DNA of 64,000 nucleotides from Flavobacterium saccharophilum (GCF_900142735.1 NZ_FRBY01000001.1:124001-188000), one strand, 5' to 3'; shown: positions 16,118-24,931, numbered from the stretch's first letter. Notes: generated by a model from the letters alone, not told the origin. Numbers and translations: made by a program.

Positions 16118-17473
16118 TTAATCTATGTTATATTGCTTTAATTTATTGTAAAGTGTCTTTCTGGTAATTTTAAGCAATTTTGCTGCTTCCGATTTATTGT
16201 TTTGCGTTCTTGAAAGCGCATGAATAATAGTCTCCTTTTCATTTTCAGACAATGAAAAAGTTTCATTTGAATTTTGCTGATTCGTTTTTTGAACCTGAAA
16301 AAACTCGGCTGGCAAAACATCACTTTCAATAAAATTTCCACGAGATAACAGTGTAGCACGTTTGACACAGTTTTGCAACTCCCGTAAATTTCCGGGCCAA
16401 TTGTATTTTTGAAAAATAGCAACAACTTCAGGAGAGAAACCTATAATTTCTTTATTCAATTGTTGATTGGCTTTTTCAAGAAAATAATCGGCAAAAACCA
16501 TCAAATCTTCTTCTCTTTCTTTTAACGAAGGAGAAAGAATAGAAAACTCATTGATTCTATGGTATAAATCTTCTCTAAAATCACCGTTTTTTACTGCCTC
16601 ACGTAAATCTTCATTTGTAGCCGTTATGATGCGGATATCGACGTTAATTTCCTTATTACTTCCAACAGGTTTAATTTTTCTTTCCTGAAGTGCTCTCAAC
16701 AGCTGAATTTGATTTTCATAAGAAAGATTTCCTATTTCATCTAAAAATAGAGTTCCGCCATTTGCAGCTTCAAAATAACCCATTTTATCACTAATTGCTC
16801 CGGTGAAAGAGCCCTTTAAGTGTCCGAAAAATTCACTTGCAGCCAATTCTTTTGGAATGGCCCCACAATCTACTGCAATAAAGTTGTTGTTTTTACGCGT
16901 ACTTTGCTGGTGAATGCTTTTAGCAATTATTTCTTTTCCTGTTCCGCTTTCGCCAATAATTAATACAGACATATCCGTTGGACTAACCAAGTGAATGTGA
17001 TCTAATAATTTTTTGGAAGCGACAGAAATACCTCTGACAAATTCATTTTCAGACGAGTTGTTTTCTTTCTTTTTTGGTACTTTTTTTTCTTTTGCTGGTA
17101 TTTCATCTGCTTCAGAATTTTTTAAAGCATTTGTAATTACCAATAAAACCTCATCAGGATTAAAAGGTTTAGAGATATAATCGGCTGCACCATTTTTAAT
17201 GGCCTTCACTGCAGTATTCACATCTGAATATCCGGTCATCAATATAACAGGAATTTCAGGGTTTGAAGTTTTAAATTCAGACATAAGTCCAATGCCGTCA
17301 GAATCAGGCAAACGCAGATCTGTAAGAATCAAATCGAAAGATTCTTTTTTCATTGCCAATCGGGCTTCTTCTGCCGAGAAAGCAACGGTTACATCGTATG
17401 CTTTTTTTATTAGAAATTTCTCTAATAATTTGCAAAACGAAATATCATCTTCTATCAGTAATATCTTTGACAT
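16118..17473 (-). CDS. Sigma-54-dependent response regulator (NtrC family)
   Basis: A 451-residue transcription activator. The receiver domain (1-120) has the acidic pair near residues 9-10, phosphoacceptor D52 in LILTDLRLPD, and the SKPF lysine near 102. The AAA+ domain has Walker A GESGTGKE (174-181), the sigma-54 contact loop GSFTGA (221-226; usual GAFTGA, with a conservative change) and Walker B TLFLDEIG (241-248). A Fis-type helix-turn-helix closes the protein (about 420-451, SEAAKLLKITRKTLYNKL). It should activate RpoN-dependent promoters when phosphorylated, very likely by the adjacent hybrid kinase. The six PepSY-like genes lie directly upstream on the same strand and are candidate targets. 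Confidence 0.92.
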   Translation of the reverse strand: MSKILLIEDDISFCKLLEKFLIKKAYDVTVAFSAEEARLAMKKESFDLILTDLRLPDSDGIGLMSEFKTSNPEIPVILMTGYSDVNTAVKAIKNGAADYISKPFNPDEVLLVITNALKNSEADEIPAKEKKVPKKKENNSSENEFVRGISVASKKLLDHIHLVSPTDMSVLIIGESGTGKEIIAKSIHQQSTRKNNNFIAVDCGAIPKELAASEFFGHLKGSFTGAISDKMGYFEAANGGTLFLDEIGNLSYENQIQLLRALQERKIKPVGSNKEINVDIRIITATNEDLREAVKNGDFREDLYHRINEFSILSPSLKEREEDLMVFADYFLEKANQQLNKEIIGFSPEVVAIFQKYNWPGNLRELQNCVKRATLLSRGNFIESDVLPAEFFQVQKTNQQNSNETFSLSENEKETIIHALSRTQNNKSEAAKLLKITRKTLYNKLKQYNID

Positions 17474-17538
17474 CTGTTTTTAGGGTCTTTTTTGCTAAAA
17501 TAATACTATTAAAGTTGTATTTTCATAAAATTATGCAA

Positions 17539-17572
17539 AAAAAAAGAGATTGCACGTCGCAACCTCTTTTTT
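17539..17572 (-). terminator. Intrinsic terminator of the PepSY-like array
   Basis: On the minus strand AAAAAAGAGGTTGC pairs with GCAATCTCTTTTTT around a GACGT-like loop, with a T-run. It lies 29 bases beyond the last PepSY-like gene and separates the array from the response regulator gene. Confidence 0.8.
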
Positions 17573-17600
17573 ACCAAAAACATAAATCTAATTCACCTAA

Positions 17601-17894
17601 TTATATTTTCAACCAGTTGCCATTGACATCTGAATACACAGTAGCCTTTTGGTCACCAACTGATATTTCGAGTTTATACTCTTTTTTTTCATTTGTATAA
17701 GCTTTCACTAGCTTTGCGCCAGGATAAGCTGTTTCTAAAGCTGTTTTCACCACAGCCGGAACTGCATCTGTAGCAACTTCTTTATATTCATCCTGAACAT
17801 TAACAGCAATCTTTACAGGTTCAGCTTCTGTAGTTGTTGCATATATTGATAAACTCCCCAAAATTATTGCTGCTGATAAGATTAACTTTTTCAT
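17601..17894 (-). CDS. PepSY-like secreted protein, array member 6
   Basis: 97 residues with a signal peptide (MKKLILSAAIILGSLSIYA) and one PepSY-like/BLIP-like domain. The conserved features are VQDEYKEV, a VPAVVKTAL helix, YPGAKLVKAY, and EYKLEISVGDQKATVYSDVNGNW. It is the last of six head-to-tail paralogues and groups with members 4 and 5. The protein is expected in the periplasm. The function of these small PepSY-like proteins is not established; binding of peptides, metals or a protein partner has been suggested for the fold. The array terminator follows it. Confidence 0.82.
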   Translation of the reverse strand: MKKLILSAAIILGSLSIYATTTEAEPVKIAVNVQDEYKEVATDAVPAVVKTALETAYPGAKLVKAYTNEKKEYKLEISVGDQKATVYSDVNGNWLKI

Positions 17895-17908
17895 AATGTT
17901 CTTTTTAA

Positions 17909-18205
17909 TTATTTTTTAATGATGTTTCCTGAAGCATCTGTAAAAAAAGTATATTTCTTACCTTCTTTTGAAATTTCAAGTTTGTATTCGTCCTTAGCAT
18001 TTTTCCATGCTTTTTCCAGTTTTGAACCTACAAACGATTTTTCAATTGTTGATTTTACAGCAGCTGGAACAGCATCTGCAGTGATTTCAGTATATTCATC
18101 CTGAATATTTACTGAGGAAATAATTTGATTTGTAACAACCGGAGTTGCTGCATTCATTGACAAACCTCCTAAAAGGATAGCTGCCGATAAGATTAACTTT
18201 TTCAT
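17909..18205 (-). CDS. PepSY-like secreted protein, array member 5
   Basis: 98 residues: signal peptide MKKLILSAAILLGGLSMNA, then IQDEYTEI, VPAAVKSTIEKSF, KLEKAWKNAKDEYKLEIS and a closing TDASGNIIKK. It shares its signal peptide almost exactly with members 4 and 6 but differs in the core, where the YPG turn is replaced by FVG and the aromatic after KA is Trp rather than Tyr. It lies 14 bases upstream of member 6, so co-transcription is likely. Its biochemical role is unknown; the differences suggest a changed binding surface. Confidence 0.82.
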   Translation of the reverse strand: MKKLILSAAILLGGLSMNAATPVVTNQIISSVNIQDEYTEITADAVPAAVKSTIEKSFVGSKLEKAWKNAKDEYKLEISKEGKKYTFFTDASGNIIKK

Positions 18206-18223
18206 ATTATGGGGTTTTTATGG

Positions 18224-18514
18224 TTACTTTTTAAGGATGTTTCCTGTAGCATCTGTGTAAACAATCGATTTTTCACCTCTTACGGTAACCTCGATTTTAT
18301 ATTCTTTTTTGTCGTTTACATATGCTTTATCAAGTTTTACTCCTGGATAAGCATTATCTAAAGCTGTTTTAATAGCTGCCGGAACAGCATCAACTTCTTT
18401 ATACTCGTCCTGAAATTTTACTGATTCTGTTATTGTATTTTCCATATCAATAACTCCCGCTTGCATTGACAGCCCTCCCAACAGGATTGCTGCCGATAAG
18501 ATTAACTTTTTCAT
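18224..18514 (-). CDS. PepSY-like secreted protein, array member 4
   Basis: 96 residues, the shortest of the six. A signal peptide (MKKLILSAAILLGGLSMQA) precedes FQDEYKEV, VPAAIKTALDNAYPGVKLDKAY and EYKIEVTVRGEKSIVYTDATGN. It has the same spacing of aromatic and Lys residues as the other members. It is separated from member 5 by 18 bases. The identity of the first 18 residues with members 5 and 6 points to recent duplication or gene conversion within the array. Confidence 0.82.
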   Translation of the reverse strand: MKKLILSAAILLGGLSMQAGVIDMENTITESVKFQDEYKEVDAVPAAIKTALDNAYPGVKLDKAYVNDKKEYKIEVTVRGEKSIVYTDATGNILKK

Positions 18515-18541
18515 AATGATAGTTTTTTAGTAGTTAGTTGA

Positions 18542-18838
18542 TTATTTTTTAACCCAAGATCCGTCTGCATTAGCATAAAGTGAACCTACTTTGTCACCTA
18601 CTGTAACTTCTAATTTATATTGAGAAGCTGTGTTTTTGTAAGCTTTAGAAAGGATTGCATCTGGATACGCTTTTTTAAGTGCATCAGTAACAGCAGATGG
18701 TACTTCTTCTACTTTGATTTCAGTATATTCATCCTGAACGGAAATTGATTTTACGATTGTGTTTGTAACTGGAGAAGTTGAAGCAAATGAAGTTAAACTT
18801 CCCAAAACGATTGCGGCTGATAAAAATAAATTTTTCAT
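18542..18838 (-). CDS. PepSY-like secreted protein, array member 3
   Basis: 98 residues with signal peptide MKNLFLSAAIVLGSLTSFA and the core VQDEYTEIKVEEVPSAV, LKKAYPDAILSKAY and YKLEVTVGDKVGSLYANADG. It belongs to the first subgroup with members 1 and 2, which by eye are about three-quarters identical in sequence and carry the hallmark GSLYANADG ending. The subgroup difference (MKNLF versus MKKLI leader) runs in step with gene order, so the array seems to have grown from two founders. It is predicted to be periplasmic; function unknown. Confidence 0.82.
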   Translation of the reverse strand: MKNLFLSAAIVLGSLTSFASTSPVTNTIVKSISVQDEYTEIKVEEVPSAVTDALKKAYPDAILSKAYKNTASQYKLEVTVGDKVGSLYANADGSWVKK

Positions 18839-18896
18839 GATATTTAATTTAATGGTGTGTATACTATTTAAAATTTAAACGGAATCTCTGAATGGA

Positions 18897-19193
18897 TTAT
18901 TTTTTAATCCAAGATCCATCTGCGTTAGCGTATAGAGAACCTACTTTGTCTCCTACAGTAACGTCTAATTTATATTCTGATTTTGCATTTTTATATGCTT
19001 TAGTAAGCACTGCATCCGGATATGCTTTTTTAAGCGCATCAGTAACTGCAGTTGGTAACTCTACCACTTTAATTTCTGTGTATTCTTCCTGAATAGAAAT
19101 TGTTTTTACGATTGTATTTGAAATTGGAGAAGTTGAAGCAAATGATGTTAAACCTCCCAAAACGATTGCGGCTGATAAAAATAGATTTTTCAT
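18897..19193 (-). CDS. PepSY-like secreted protein, array member 2
   Basis: 98 residues: signal peptide MKNLFLSAAIVLGGLTSFA, then IQEEYTEIKVVELPTAV, LKKAYPDAVLTKAY and YKLDVTVGDKVGSLYANADG. It is nearly the same as members 1 and 3 outside residues 20-55. A 58-base spacer separates it from member 3 and a 74-base spacer from member 1; these are wider than the gaps among members 4-6. Separate promoters or an RNA processing site are therefore possible. It is periplasmic by prediction; no catalytic residues are evident. Confidence 0.82.
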   Translation of the reverse strand: MKNLFLSAAIVLGGLTSFASTSPISNTIVKTISIQEEYTEIKVVELPTAVTDALKKAYPDAVLTKAYKNAKSEYKLDVTVGDKVGSLYANADGSWIKK

Positions 19194-19267
19194 AATAGTT
19201 GTATTTTAGTATTCGTAATTTAATTTTAGTATTTGCTATCTGAATAAACATAGCACTTTATTTAAAA

Positions 19268-19564
19268 TTATTTTTTAATCCAGGTTCCGTCTGCGTTAGC
19301 ATAAAGAGAACCTACTTTCTCTCCTACGGTAACATCTAATTTGTATTCCGATTTTGTATTTTTATATGCTTTAGAAAGAACTGCGTCCGGAAATGATTTT
19401 TTTAAAGCTTCTGTTATTGGAGCCGGTACTTCTTCTAATTTGATTTCTGTGTAATCATCCTGAATTGAAATCGTTTTTATAATAGAATTTGTCATTGGAA
19501 CAGTCGAAGCAAATGATGATAAACTTCCCAAAACAATAGCGGCTGATAAGAATAAATTTTTCAT
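19268..19564 (-). CDS. PepSY-like secreted protein, array member 1 (first gene)
   Basis: 98 residues with signal peptide MKNLFLSAAIVLGSLSSFA and the core IQDDYTEIKLEEVPAPI, LKKSFPDAVLSKAY and YKLDVTVGEKVGSLYANADG. As the first gene of the array it should carry the main promoter. About 107 bases upstream of its start the minus strand reads TTGGCACG, a full match to the -24 half of a sigma-54 promoter, although the -12 half is poor (TGATA where TTGCA is expected). Nearby TGTATA/TATACA inverted repeats could be regulator sites. The function of the protein is unknown. Confidence 0.82.
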   Translation of the reverse strand: MKNLFLSAAIVLGSLSSFASTVPMTNSIIKTISIQDDYTEIKLEEVPAPITEALKKSFPDAVLSKAYKNTKSEYKLDVTVGEKVGSLYANADGTWIKK

Positions 19565-19832
19565 AATGTAATTTAGTTTAATAGTTGTTTACGCTTTAGA
19601 TAATGAAATTATTATGCCGTAAGCCAAACACAAAGCCCTAAATCGCATAAACCCTTATTTTTAAAGGCCTTATCACCAACGTGCCAAAATTGAAAAATAT
19701 AAAAAAGTGTGTAATTCTAAAAAAGAATGTATAAAAAGTATACACTTTCAGTGTTTACTAAAGCATTTTAAACAAGAAAACCCGACAAATTTCAAAAATC
19801 TATCGGGTTTAAAGTATAATGTAAAATAAAAA

Positions 19833-19858
19833 AAAGGCTGCCAAAATTGACAGCCTTT
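19833..19858 (-). terminator. Intrinsic terminator of the acc operon
   Basis: AAAGGCTG and CAGCCTTT pair on the minus strand just beyond accC, followed by an A-run on the plus strand (T-run in the transcript). A second hairpin, AAACCCGA (19778) with TCGGGTTT (19803), lies a little further downstream. Confidence 0.75.
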
Positions 19859-19862
19859 ATAA

Positions 19863-21209
19863 TTATTCGATTGGATTCATTTTAAAAGTATCCATAAATG
19901 CAGTTGTATAATCTCCTGCAATATATCTTGGATCATCCATTAATTGTCTGTGGAAAGGTATTGTAGTTTTCACACCTTCGATTACGAATTCATCTAAAGC
20001 TCTTCGCATTTTGCTGATTGCTTCTTCACGAGATTGTGCCGTTGTAATTAACTTAGCAATCATCGAATCGTAGTTTGGCGGAATACTGTAACCAGAGTAA
20101 ACGTGAGTATCTAAACGAACTCCGTGTCCTCCTGGCATATGAAGTGTAGTAATTTTTCCTGGTGAAGGACGAAAATCGTTATACGGATCTTCAGCATTAA
20201 TACGACATTCAATAGCGTGTAATTGTGGTAAATAGTTTTTTCCAGAAATAGGAATTCCGGCAGCTACCATAATTTGCTCACGAATCAAATCATAATCAAT
20301 AACTTGTTCTGTGATTGGGTGCTCCACCTGAATACGAGTATTCATTTCCATGAAATAGAAATTTCTGTGTTTGTCCACAAGAAATTCTACCGTTCCGGCT
20401 CCTTCGTATTTAATGAATTCTGCAGCTTTTACAGCAGCTTCTCCCATTGCAGTACGCAATTCGTCTGTCATGAAAGGTGAAGGTGTTTCTTCAGTTAATT
20501 TTTGGTGACGACGTTGTACTGAACAGTCTCTTTCAGAAAGGTGACATGCTTTTCCGTAAGAATCTCCAACAACCTGAATTTCGATATGACGTGGTTCTTC
20601 AATAAGTTTCTCCATGTACATTCCGTCATTTCCAAATGCAGCAGCAGCTTCCTGACGTGCACTTTCCCATGCCTTCAATAATTCTTCTTCTTTCCAAACA
20701 GCACGCATTCCTTTTCCACCACCACCGGCAGTAGCTTTAAGCATAACCGGGTAACCAAATTCTTTAGCCAATTTTTGTGTTTGTTCGAAAGATTCTAATA
20801 ATCCGTCAGAACCTGGTACACATGGAACTCCTGCAGCTTTCATTGTAGCTTTTGCAGAAGCTTTGTCTCCCATTCTATCAATCATTTCAGGAGCGGCACC
20901 AATAAATTTGATTCCATGCTCTTGACAAATTTTAGAGAATTTAGCATTCTCTGAAAGAAATCCATATCCTGGATGAATTGCGTCTGCATTTGTAATTTCT
21001 GCAGCAGCAATAATATTTGACATTTTCAAATACGATAAGTTACTCGGAGGAGGTCCGATACAAACCGCTTCGTCAGCAAACTTTACATGTAGACTTTCTG
21101 CATCAGCTGTAGAGTAAACCGCTACAGTCTTAATTCCCATTTCCTTACATGTACGAATTACACGAAGTGCAATTTCTCCTCTATTCGCAATTAATATTTT
21201 TTTAAACAT
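19863..21209 (-). CDS. accC: Acetyl-CoA carboxylase, biotin carboxylase subunit
   Basis: A 448-residue ATP-grasp enzyme that carboxylates biotin on the carrier protein AccB, the first half-reaction of malonyl-CoA synthesis. The N-terminal fold begins [21 protein letters not shown]. The glycine-rich ATP loop is [12 protein letters not shown] (about 159-170), and the active-site segment [16 protein letters not shown] (about 284-299) is intact. The length is typical. It follows accB by 96 bases, a spacer partly filled with an 8-bp tandem repeat. Genes for the carboxyltransferase subunits are not in the window. A Bacteroidota alternative, a propionyl-CoA carboxylase subunit, is less likely given the small carrier gene and fabH next door. 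Confidence 0.93.
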   Translation of the reverse strand: MFKKILIANRGEIALRVIRTCKEMGIKTVAVYSTADAESLHVKFADEAVCIGPPPSNLSYLKMSNIIAAAEITNADAIHPGYGFLSENAKFSKICQEHGIKFIGAAPEMIDRMGDKASAKATMKAAGVPCVPGSDGLLESFEQTQKLAKEFGYPVMLKATAGGGGKGMRAVWKEEELLKAWESARQEAAAAFGNDGMYMEKLIEEPRHIEIQVVGDSYGKACHLSERDCSVQRRHQKLTEETPSPFMTDELRTAMGEAAVKAAEFIKYEGAGTVEFLVDKHRNFYFMEMNTRIQVEHPITEQVIDYDLIREQIMVAAGIPISGKNYLPQLHAIECRINAEDPYNDFRPSPGKITTLHMPGGHGVRLDTHVYSGYSIPPNYDSMIAKLITTAQSREEAISKMRRALDEFVIEGVKTTIPFHRQLMDDPRYIAGDYTTAFMDTFKMNPIE

Positions 21210-21218
21210 CTTTTTAAA

Positions 21219-21258
21219 ATTAGATAATTAGATAATTAGATAATTGGATAATTAGATT
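21219..21258. repeat. 8-bp tandem repeat in the accB-accC spacer
   Basis: Five units of ATTAGATA start at 21219, 21227, 21235, 21243 (ATTGGATA) and 21251 (ATTAGATT). It lies in the transcribed spacer between accB and accC and looks like simple-sequence expansion. Confidence 0.75.
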
Positions 21259-21305
21259 TTAAGTACTCTTGACAAGTCTAAAATCTAAAATCTAACGATC
21301 TAAAA

Positions 21306-21791
21306 TTAAGATGGATCTACTAAGAATAAAGGTTGATCAAATTCTACAGGAGACATATCGTCAACAAGAATTTTCACAATTTTACCTGAAACTTCTGATT
21401 CGATTTCGTTGAATAATTTCATTGCTTCAATTACACAAAGAACATCTCCTTTAGCGATAGTGCTTCCTACTTCAGTGAAAACTGGTTTGTCTGGAGACGG
21501 TTTTCTGTAGAAAGTTCCAATAATTGGAGATTTAATAGTAATAAATTTCGAATCTTCAGCCGGAACAGACGCTTCACTAGTTACATTAACAACAGCTGGA
21601 GCAGTTTGAGGAGCAACAGTTTGCGGTAATGCTTGTTGAGCTGGTAATTGTTGTACATAAGTAGTTTCAGTTACGTTTCCTTCTAAAGTTGTTCTGATTG
21701 TGATTTTCACATCATCCATTTCCAACTTTACTTCTGCAACTCCCGAATTTGCTACAAATTTGATTAGGTTTTGAATTTCTTTTAAATCCAT
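21306..21791 (-). CDS. accB: Biotin carboxyl carrier protein of acetyl-CoA carboxylase
   Basis: 161 residues. An N-terminal segment (1-35, [23 protein letters not shown]) of the usual AccB kind is joined by a Pro/Ala/Gln/Val linker (about 48-80) to the biotinyl domain. The biotin-accepting lysine is K125 in the classic [10 protein letters not shown] motif. The carrier moves carboxybiotin between AccC and the carboxyltransferase. It sits between fabH (23 bases upstream) and accC, an order that puts the first fatty-acid synthesis steps in one transcription unit. Confidence 0.93.
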   Translation of the reverse strand: MDLKEIQNLIKFVANSGVAEVKLEMDDVKITIRTTLEGNVTETTYVQQLPAQQALPQTVAPQTAPAVVNVTSEASVPAEDSKFITIKSPIIGTFYRKPSPDKPVFTEVGSTIAKGDVLCVIEAMKLFNEIESEVSGKIVKILVDDMSPVEFDQPLFLVDPS

Positions 21792-21814
21792 AATGATTCG
21801 TTTTTAGTTTTAAT

Positions 21815-22813
21815 TTATTTTGTATCGTAAGCCCATTTCAAGTAAATCGATCCCCAAGTGAATCCACCACCAAAAGCAGCTAAAATAATATTATCTCCTT
21901 TTTTGAATTTGTGTTCAAAATCACTTAGTACTAATGGCAAAGTTGCTGAAGTTGTATTACCATATTTTTCAATATTCATTAATACTTTTGAATCTTCAAG
22001 GTTCATTCTGCTTGCAGTAGCATCAATAATACGCTTATTTGCCTGATGTGGTACTAACCAATCAACATCTTCGTTAGTCAAATTGTTTCTTTTAACGATC
22101 AATTCGCTTGCATCAGCCATATTAGTTACAGCATATTTAAAAACGGTTTTTCCGTCCTGAATAATATTGTGTTGTCTGTTTTTAACGGTCTCTTCTGTAG
22201 TTGGAATAAGAGAACCTCCTGCAGAAATTTTAAGAAAATCACGTCCTACACCGTCGCTTCGCAAGTACTCATCTTGTAAACCTAAACCTTCATAATTTGG
22301 TTCGAATAAAACAGCACCTGCTCCATCTCCAAAAATAATACAAGTAGATCTGTCTGTGTAATCTACAATTGATGACATTTTATCAGCACCAATTAATAAA
22401 ACTTTTTTGTAACGTCCTGACTGTATATAAGCTGCAGCAGTTGACATTCCGTATAAAAAACTTGAACAAGCCGCCTGCAAATCGTATGCAAATGCATTAG
22501 TAGCTCCAATTTCTGTTGCAACATAAACTCCCGTAGAGGCCACCGGCATATCTGCAGTAGCTGTTGCCATTATAACCATATCAATCTCTAAAGGATCAAT
22601 ATTAGCTTTTGCTATTAAATCCTGTGCTGCTTTTATAGCAAGAAACGATGTTCCTTTATCAGCATCTTTAAGAATTCTTCTTTCTTTAATTCCGGTACGA
22701 GTAGTGATCCATTCGTCATTAGTATCGACCATAGTTTCCAACACTTTGTTTGAAAGAACAAAGTCCGGAACATAGGCTCCAACAGCGGTAATTGCGGCTG
22801 TGATTGTATTCAT
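21815..22813 (-). CDS. fabH: 3-oxoacyl-ACP synthase III
   Basis: A 332-residue thiolase-fold enzyme that condenses acetyl-CoA or a branched acyl-CoA with malonyl-ACP to begin fatty-acid synthesis. The catalytic triad is visible: C116 in LQAACSSFLYG, H256 in PHQANKRI, and N286 in YGNTTSATLP. The phosphopantetheine-contact segment GIKERR is at 41-46. Length and motifs are those of FabH rather than FabB/F. In Flavobacterium, which is rich in iso-branched fatty acids, branched-chain primers are likely substrates. It is preceded by a terminator hairpin, so it probably has its own promoter. Confidence 0.93.
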   Translation of the reverse strand: MNTITAAITAVGAYVPDFVLSNKVLETMVDTNDEWITTRTGIKERRILKDADKGTSFLAIKAAQDLIAKANIDPLEIDMVIMATATADMPVASTGVYVATEIGATNAFAYDLQAACSSFLYGMSTAAAYIQSGRYKKVLLIGADKMSSIVDYTDRSTCIIFGDGAGAVLFEPNYEGLGLQDEYLRSDGVGRDFLKISAGGSLIPTTEETVKNRQHNIIQDGKTVFKYAVTNMADASELIVKRNNLTNEDVDWLVPHQANKRIIDATASRMNLEDSKVLMNIEKYGNTTSATLPLVLSDFEHKFKKGDNIILAAFGGGFTWGSIYLKWAYDTK

Positions 22814-22942
22814 TATATTTTATTATTTCTTTTCAAATACAGCATATTTGAAAAATTTTTAAAAGACTTGAAAATTACAAAAAAAAACGAAATTAATTTG
22901 TAGATAATTTCTTAAAAAAAGAAAATTATAACCAACAAAAAA

Positions 22943-22963
22943 AACTCTCACTATGTGAGAGTT
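22943..22963 (-). terminator. Intrinsic terminator after rpmF
   Basis: AACTCTCAC and GTGAGAGTT form a perfect 9-bp stem with a 3-base loop, followed on the minus strand by eight T. It separates the DUF177-rpmF pair from fabH. Confidence 0.82.
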
Positions 22964-22986
22964 CTAGTATAATTTACAAAAACGTA

Positions 22987-23181
22987 TTAAGCAACCGCTA
23001 CAGATTTATCGATAACAACTTGCCCTCTGTAATACATTTTACCTTCATGCCAGTAAGCTCTGTGGTATAAATGTGCTTCTCCAGTAATAGGACATGTAGC
23101 GATTTGAGCTACAGTAGCTTTATAATGTGTTCTTCTCTTATCTCTTCTTGTTTTCGAGATTTTTCTCTTAGGATGTGCCAT
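22987..23181 (-). CDS. rpmF: 50S ribosomal protein L32
   Basis: 64 residues beginning [20 protein letters not shown], the near-invariant basic start of L32, which binds 23S rRNA in the large subunit. A single [15 protein letters not shown] segment follows; the second zinc-ribbon CxxC pair is absent, so this is a zinc-independent form, as in many Bacteroidota. The gene follows the DUF177 gene by 9 bases, the widely conserved pairing. Confidence 0.96.
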   Translation of the reverse strand: MAHPKRKISKTRRDKRRTHYKATVAQIATCPITGEAHLYHRAYWHEGKMYYRGQVVIDKSVAVA

Positions 23182-23190
23182 TTTACTATA

Positions 23191-23742
23191 TTATTTATCC
23201 GTTAATAGTTGCTTTAATTTGTCCCAACGCGGGTCAATATCTTCTTCTTTTTTACTCTCTTTTTTCTCTTCTTTGACTTCTTTTACAGTCAGTTCATTTA
23301 GTTTTTTTAAGGCTTCCGTTTGTAAACTTCCGTCTTTAACTCCAGGATGAACTCGTTTTAGAGGTACCGAAAGGGCAATCATTTCATAAACGTATTGTAC
23401 AACATCTATTTCATGCTCTCCGTGTGGTAAGATTAACAACTCTTCATTATCGTTGTTGAATTCATCTCCAAAACGGACAATTAATTTCATTTTCCCTTTT
23501 ATAGGAAGATCAAAATCTTCGCCAGTTAGATCACAAGGTACGTTTACGGTCCCTTTGTGTTTGAATTCCAACTCTAACATGTTGCTTTTCTTATCTAAAA
23601 CTAAACTAACTTTGATATCCGAACTTTGAAATTCGTCGTAATCAAAGTTCTCAAAGAACGCGTTACTTATTTGATACTCAAAATGGTGTTTTCCCAGCTT
23701 TAATCCTATGAAAGGAATTAAAAATTCTTTTGATTTGCTCAT
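23191..23742 (-). CDS. DUF177 (YceD) family protein
   Basis: 183 residues of the YceD/DUF177 family, which is almost always found beside rpmF and has been linked to 23S rRNA accumulation and ribosome assembly. The characteristic core is seen in LELEFKHKGTVNVPCDLTGEDFDLPI (about 54-80), with one Cys instead of the usual pair. The C-terminal 25 residues are charged and Lys/Glu-rich (KEEKKESKKEED). It is cytoplasmic and transcribed with rpmF. Its start overlaps nothing and is preceded by a 106-base spacer after pdxA. Confidence 0.88.
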   Translation of the reverse strand: MSKSKEFLIPFIGLKLGKHHFEYQISNAFFENFDYDEFQSSDIKVSLVLDKKSNMLELEFKHKGTVNVPCDLTGEDFDLPIKGKMKLIVRFGDEFNNDNEELLILPHGEHEIDVVQYVYEMIALSVPLKRVHPGVKDGSLQTEALKKLNELTVKEVKEEKKESKKEEDIDPRWDKLKQLLTDK

Positions 23743-23848
23743 CTTAACATCAATTTGACCAATTCGTATCTAAAACTCAGATACCTGAATTGGGGTGCAA
23801 AGATATAAAATTATTATAAAACTAATAATCTTATTCACCTTTTTTTGT

Positions 23849-24898
23849 TTATAACTGTTTTTCTTTTATTTTAAGAGGTTTTTGGCTAATCTCCTCATAC
23901 TGATTACGCGAACGAAAAATATCAATCGCGAGATAAACTGCCTCCTTGAACGAATTGAAATCTGCCATGTCTTTTCCAGCAATATCGTATGCTGTACCGT
24001 GATCCGGCGATGTTCTTACTCTATTTAAACCTGCTGTATAATTTACTCCTTTACCAAAAGATAATGTTTTAAACGGAATCAATCCCTGATCATGATATGT
24101 CGCTACAATAGCATCATATTTTTCATATTGGCCACTTCCAAAAAAACCATCAGCAGGAAAAGGACCAAAAACCATCGTTCCAGCTTCAAATATTTTCTTC
24201 AAAGCTGGCTTTAAAACCAAATCATCTTCTTTTCCAATTACACCACCATCACCAGCATGCGGGTTTAATCCTAAGACAGCAATTTTTGGCTTTACAATAC
24301 TAAAATCCTGAATCAACGATTTTCTTACTGTTTCGATTTTTCTTGTAATTAATTCTTCTGTCAAATGAGATGAAACTTCATTTAACGGAACATGATCCGT
24401 CAACAAACCAACTCTCAAATTATCCTGAACCATCATCATCAACGCATTTCCTTCCAATTCCTGATCTAAATAATCAGTATGTCCCGGAAATTTAAATTCT
24501 TCTGACTGAATATTATATTTATTAATTGGAGCCGTAACTAAAACATCAATTTCACCTTCCTTTAAAGCTTTAGTAGCCGCTACAAAAGATTTTATTGCAT
24601 ATTCTCCTATCTTTTCATCGTTTGTTCCTAAATTAATATCAACCCCTTCTTTCCAAAGATTAAAGACATTCACTTTCCCAGGTAAAACCTGATCTAATTT
24701 ATCAACACCATGAAACTGAATAGTAGAAGTCATACTTTTTTTAACGAAAGAAAGTATTTTGGCATTCGCAAAAATAACCGGCGTGCACATTTCTAACATG
24801 CGAGAATCTTCGAATGTTTTAAGTATAACTTCGCTTCCAATACCGTTTAAATCTCCAACTGAAATTCCAACAATTATATTTTCTGCTTTTTTATTCAT
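23849..24898 (-). CDS. pdxA: 4-hydroxythreonine-4-phosphate dehydrogenase
   Basis: A 349-residue NAD-dependent enzyme of vitamin B6 synthesis that oxidises 4-phosphohydroxy-L-threonine, whose product condenses with deoxyxylulose phosphate via PdxJ. Diagnostic stretches are GISVGDLNGIGSEVILK at the start, FPGHTDYLDQE (about 137-147), and the C-terminal metal-site motifs LNPHAGDGG, ATYHDQGLIPFK and TSPDHGTAYDIAGK. The ligand His residues are intact. It is divergent from ribE, with only 57 bases between the starts and facing promoter elements in between. Confidence 0.93.
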   Translation of the reverse strand: MNKKAENIIVGISVGDLNGIGSEVILKTFEDSRMLEMCTPVIFANAKILSFVKKSMTSTIQFHGVDKLDQVLPGKVNVFNLWKEGVDINLGTNDEKIGEYAIKSFVAATKALKEGEIDVLVTAPINKYNIQSEEFKFPGHTDYLDQELEGNALMMMVQDNLRVGLLTDHVPLNEVSSHLTEELITRKIETVRKSLIQDFSIVKPKIAVLGLNPHAGDGGVIGKEDDLVLKPALKKIFEAGTMVFGPFPADGFFGSGQYEKYDAIVATYHDQGLIPFKTLSFGKGVNYTAGLNRVRTSPDHGTAYDIAGKDMADFNSFKEAVYLAIDIFRSRNQYEEISQKPLKIKEKQL

Positions 24899-24918
24899 GA
24901 GCTCAGATTATTTATTAC

Positions 24919-24926
24919 TAATTTTG
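24919..24926 (+). promoter_or_regulatory. Candidate -7 element for ribE
   Basis: TAATTTTG fits the Bacteroidota -7 consensus TAnnTTTG and lies 30 bases upstream of the ribE ATG. No good -33 TTG is seen. Confidence 0.45.
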
Positions 24927-24931
24927 ATGTG

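Noticed and set aside
13590..17473. Kinase and regulator as one operon
   Set aside because: They are convergent, separated by an inverted repeat, so they are separately transcribed even if functionally linked.
19565..19862. A seventh PepSY-like gene or RNA gene upstream of the array
   Set aside because: No open frame with the family motifs; only hairpins, short inverted repeats and the partial sigma-54-like box.
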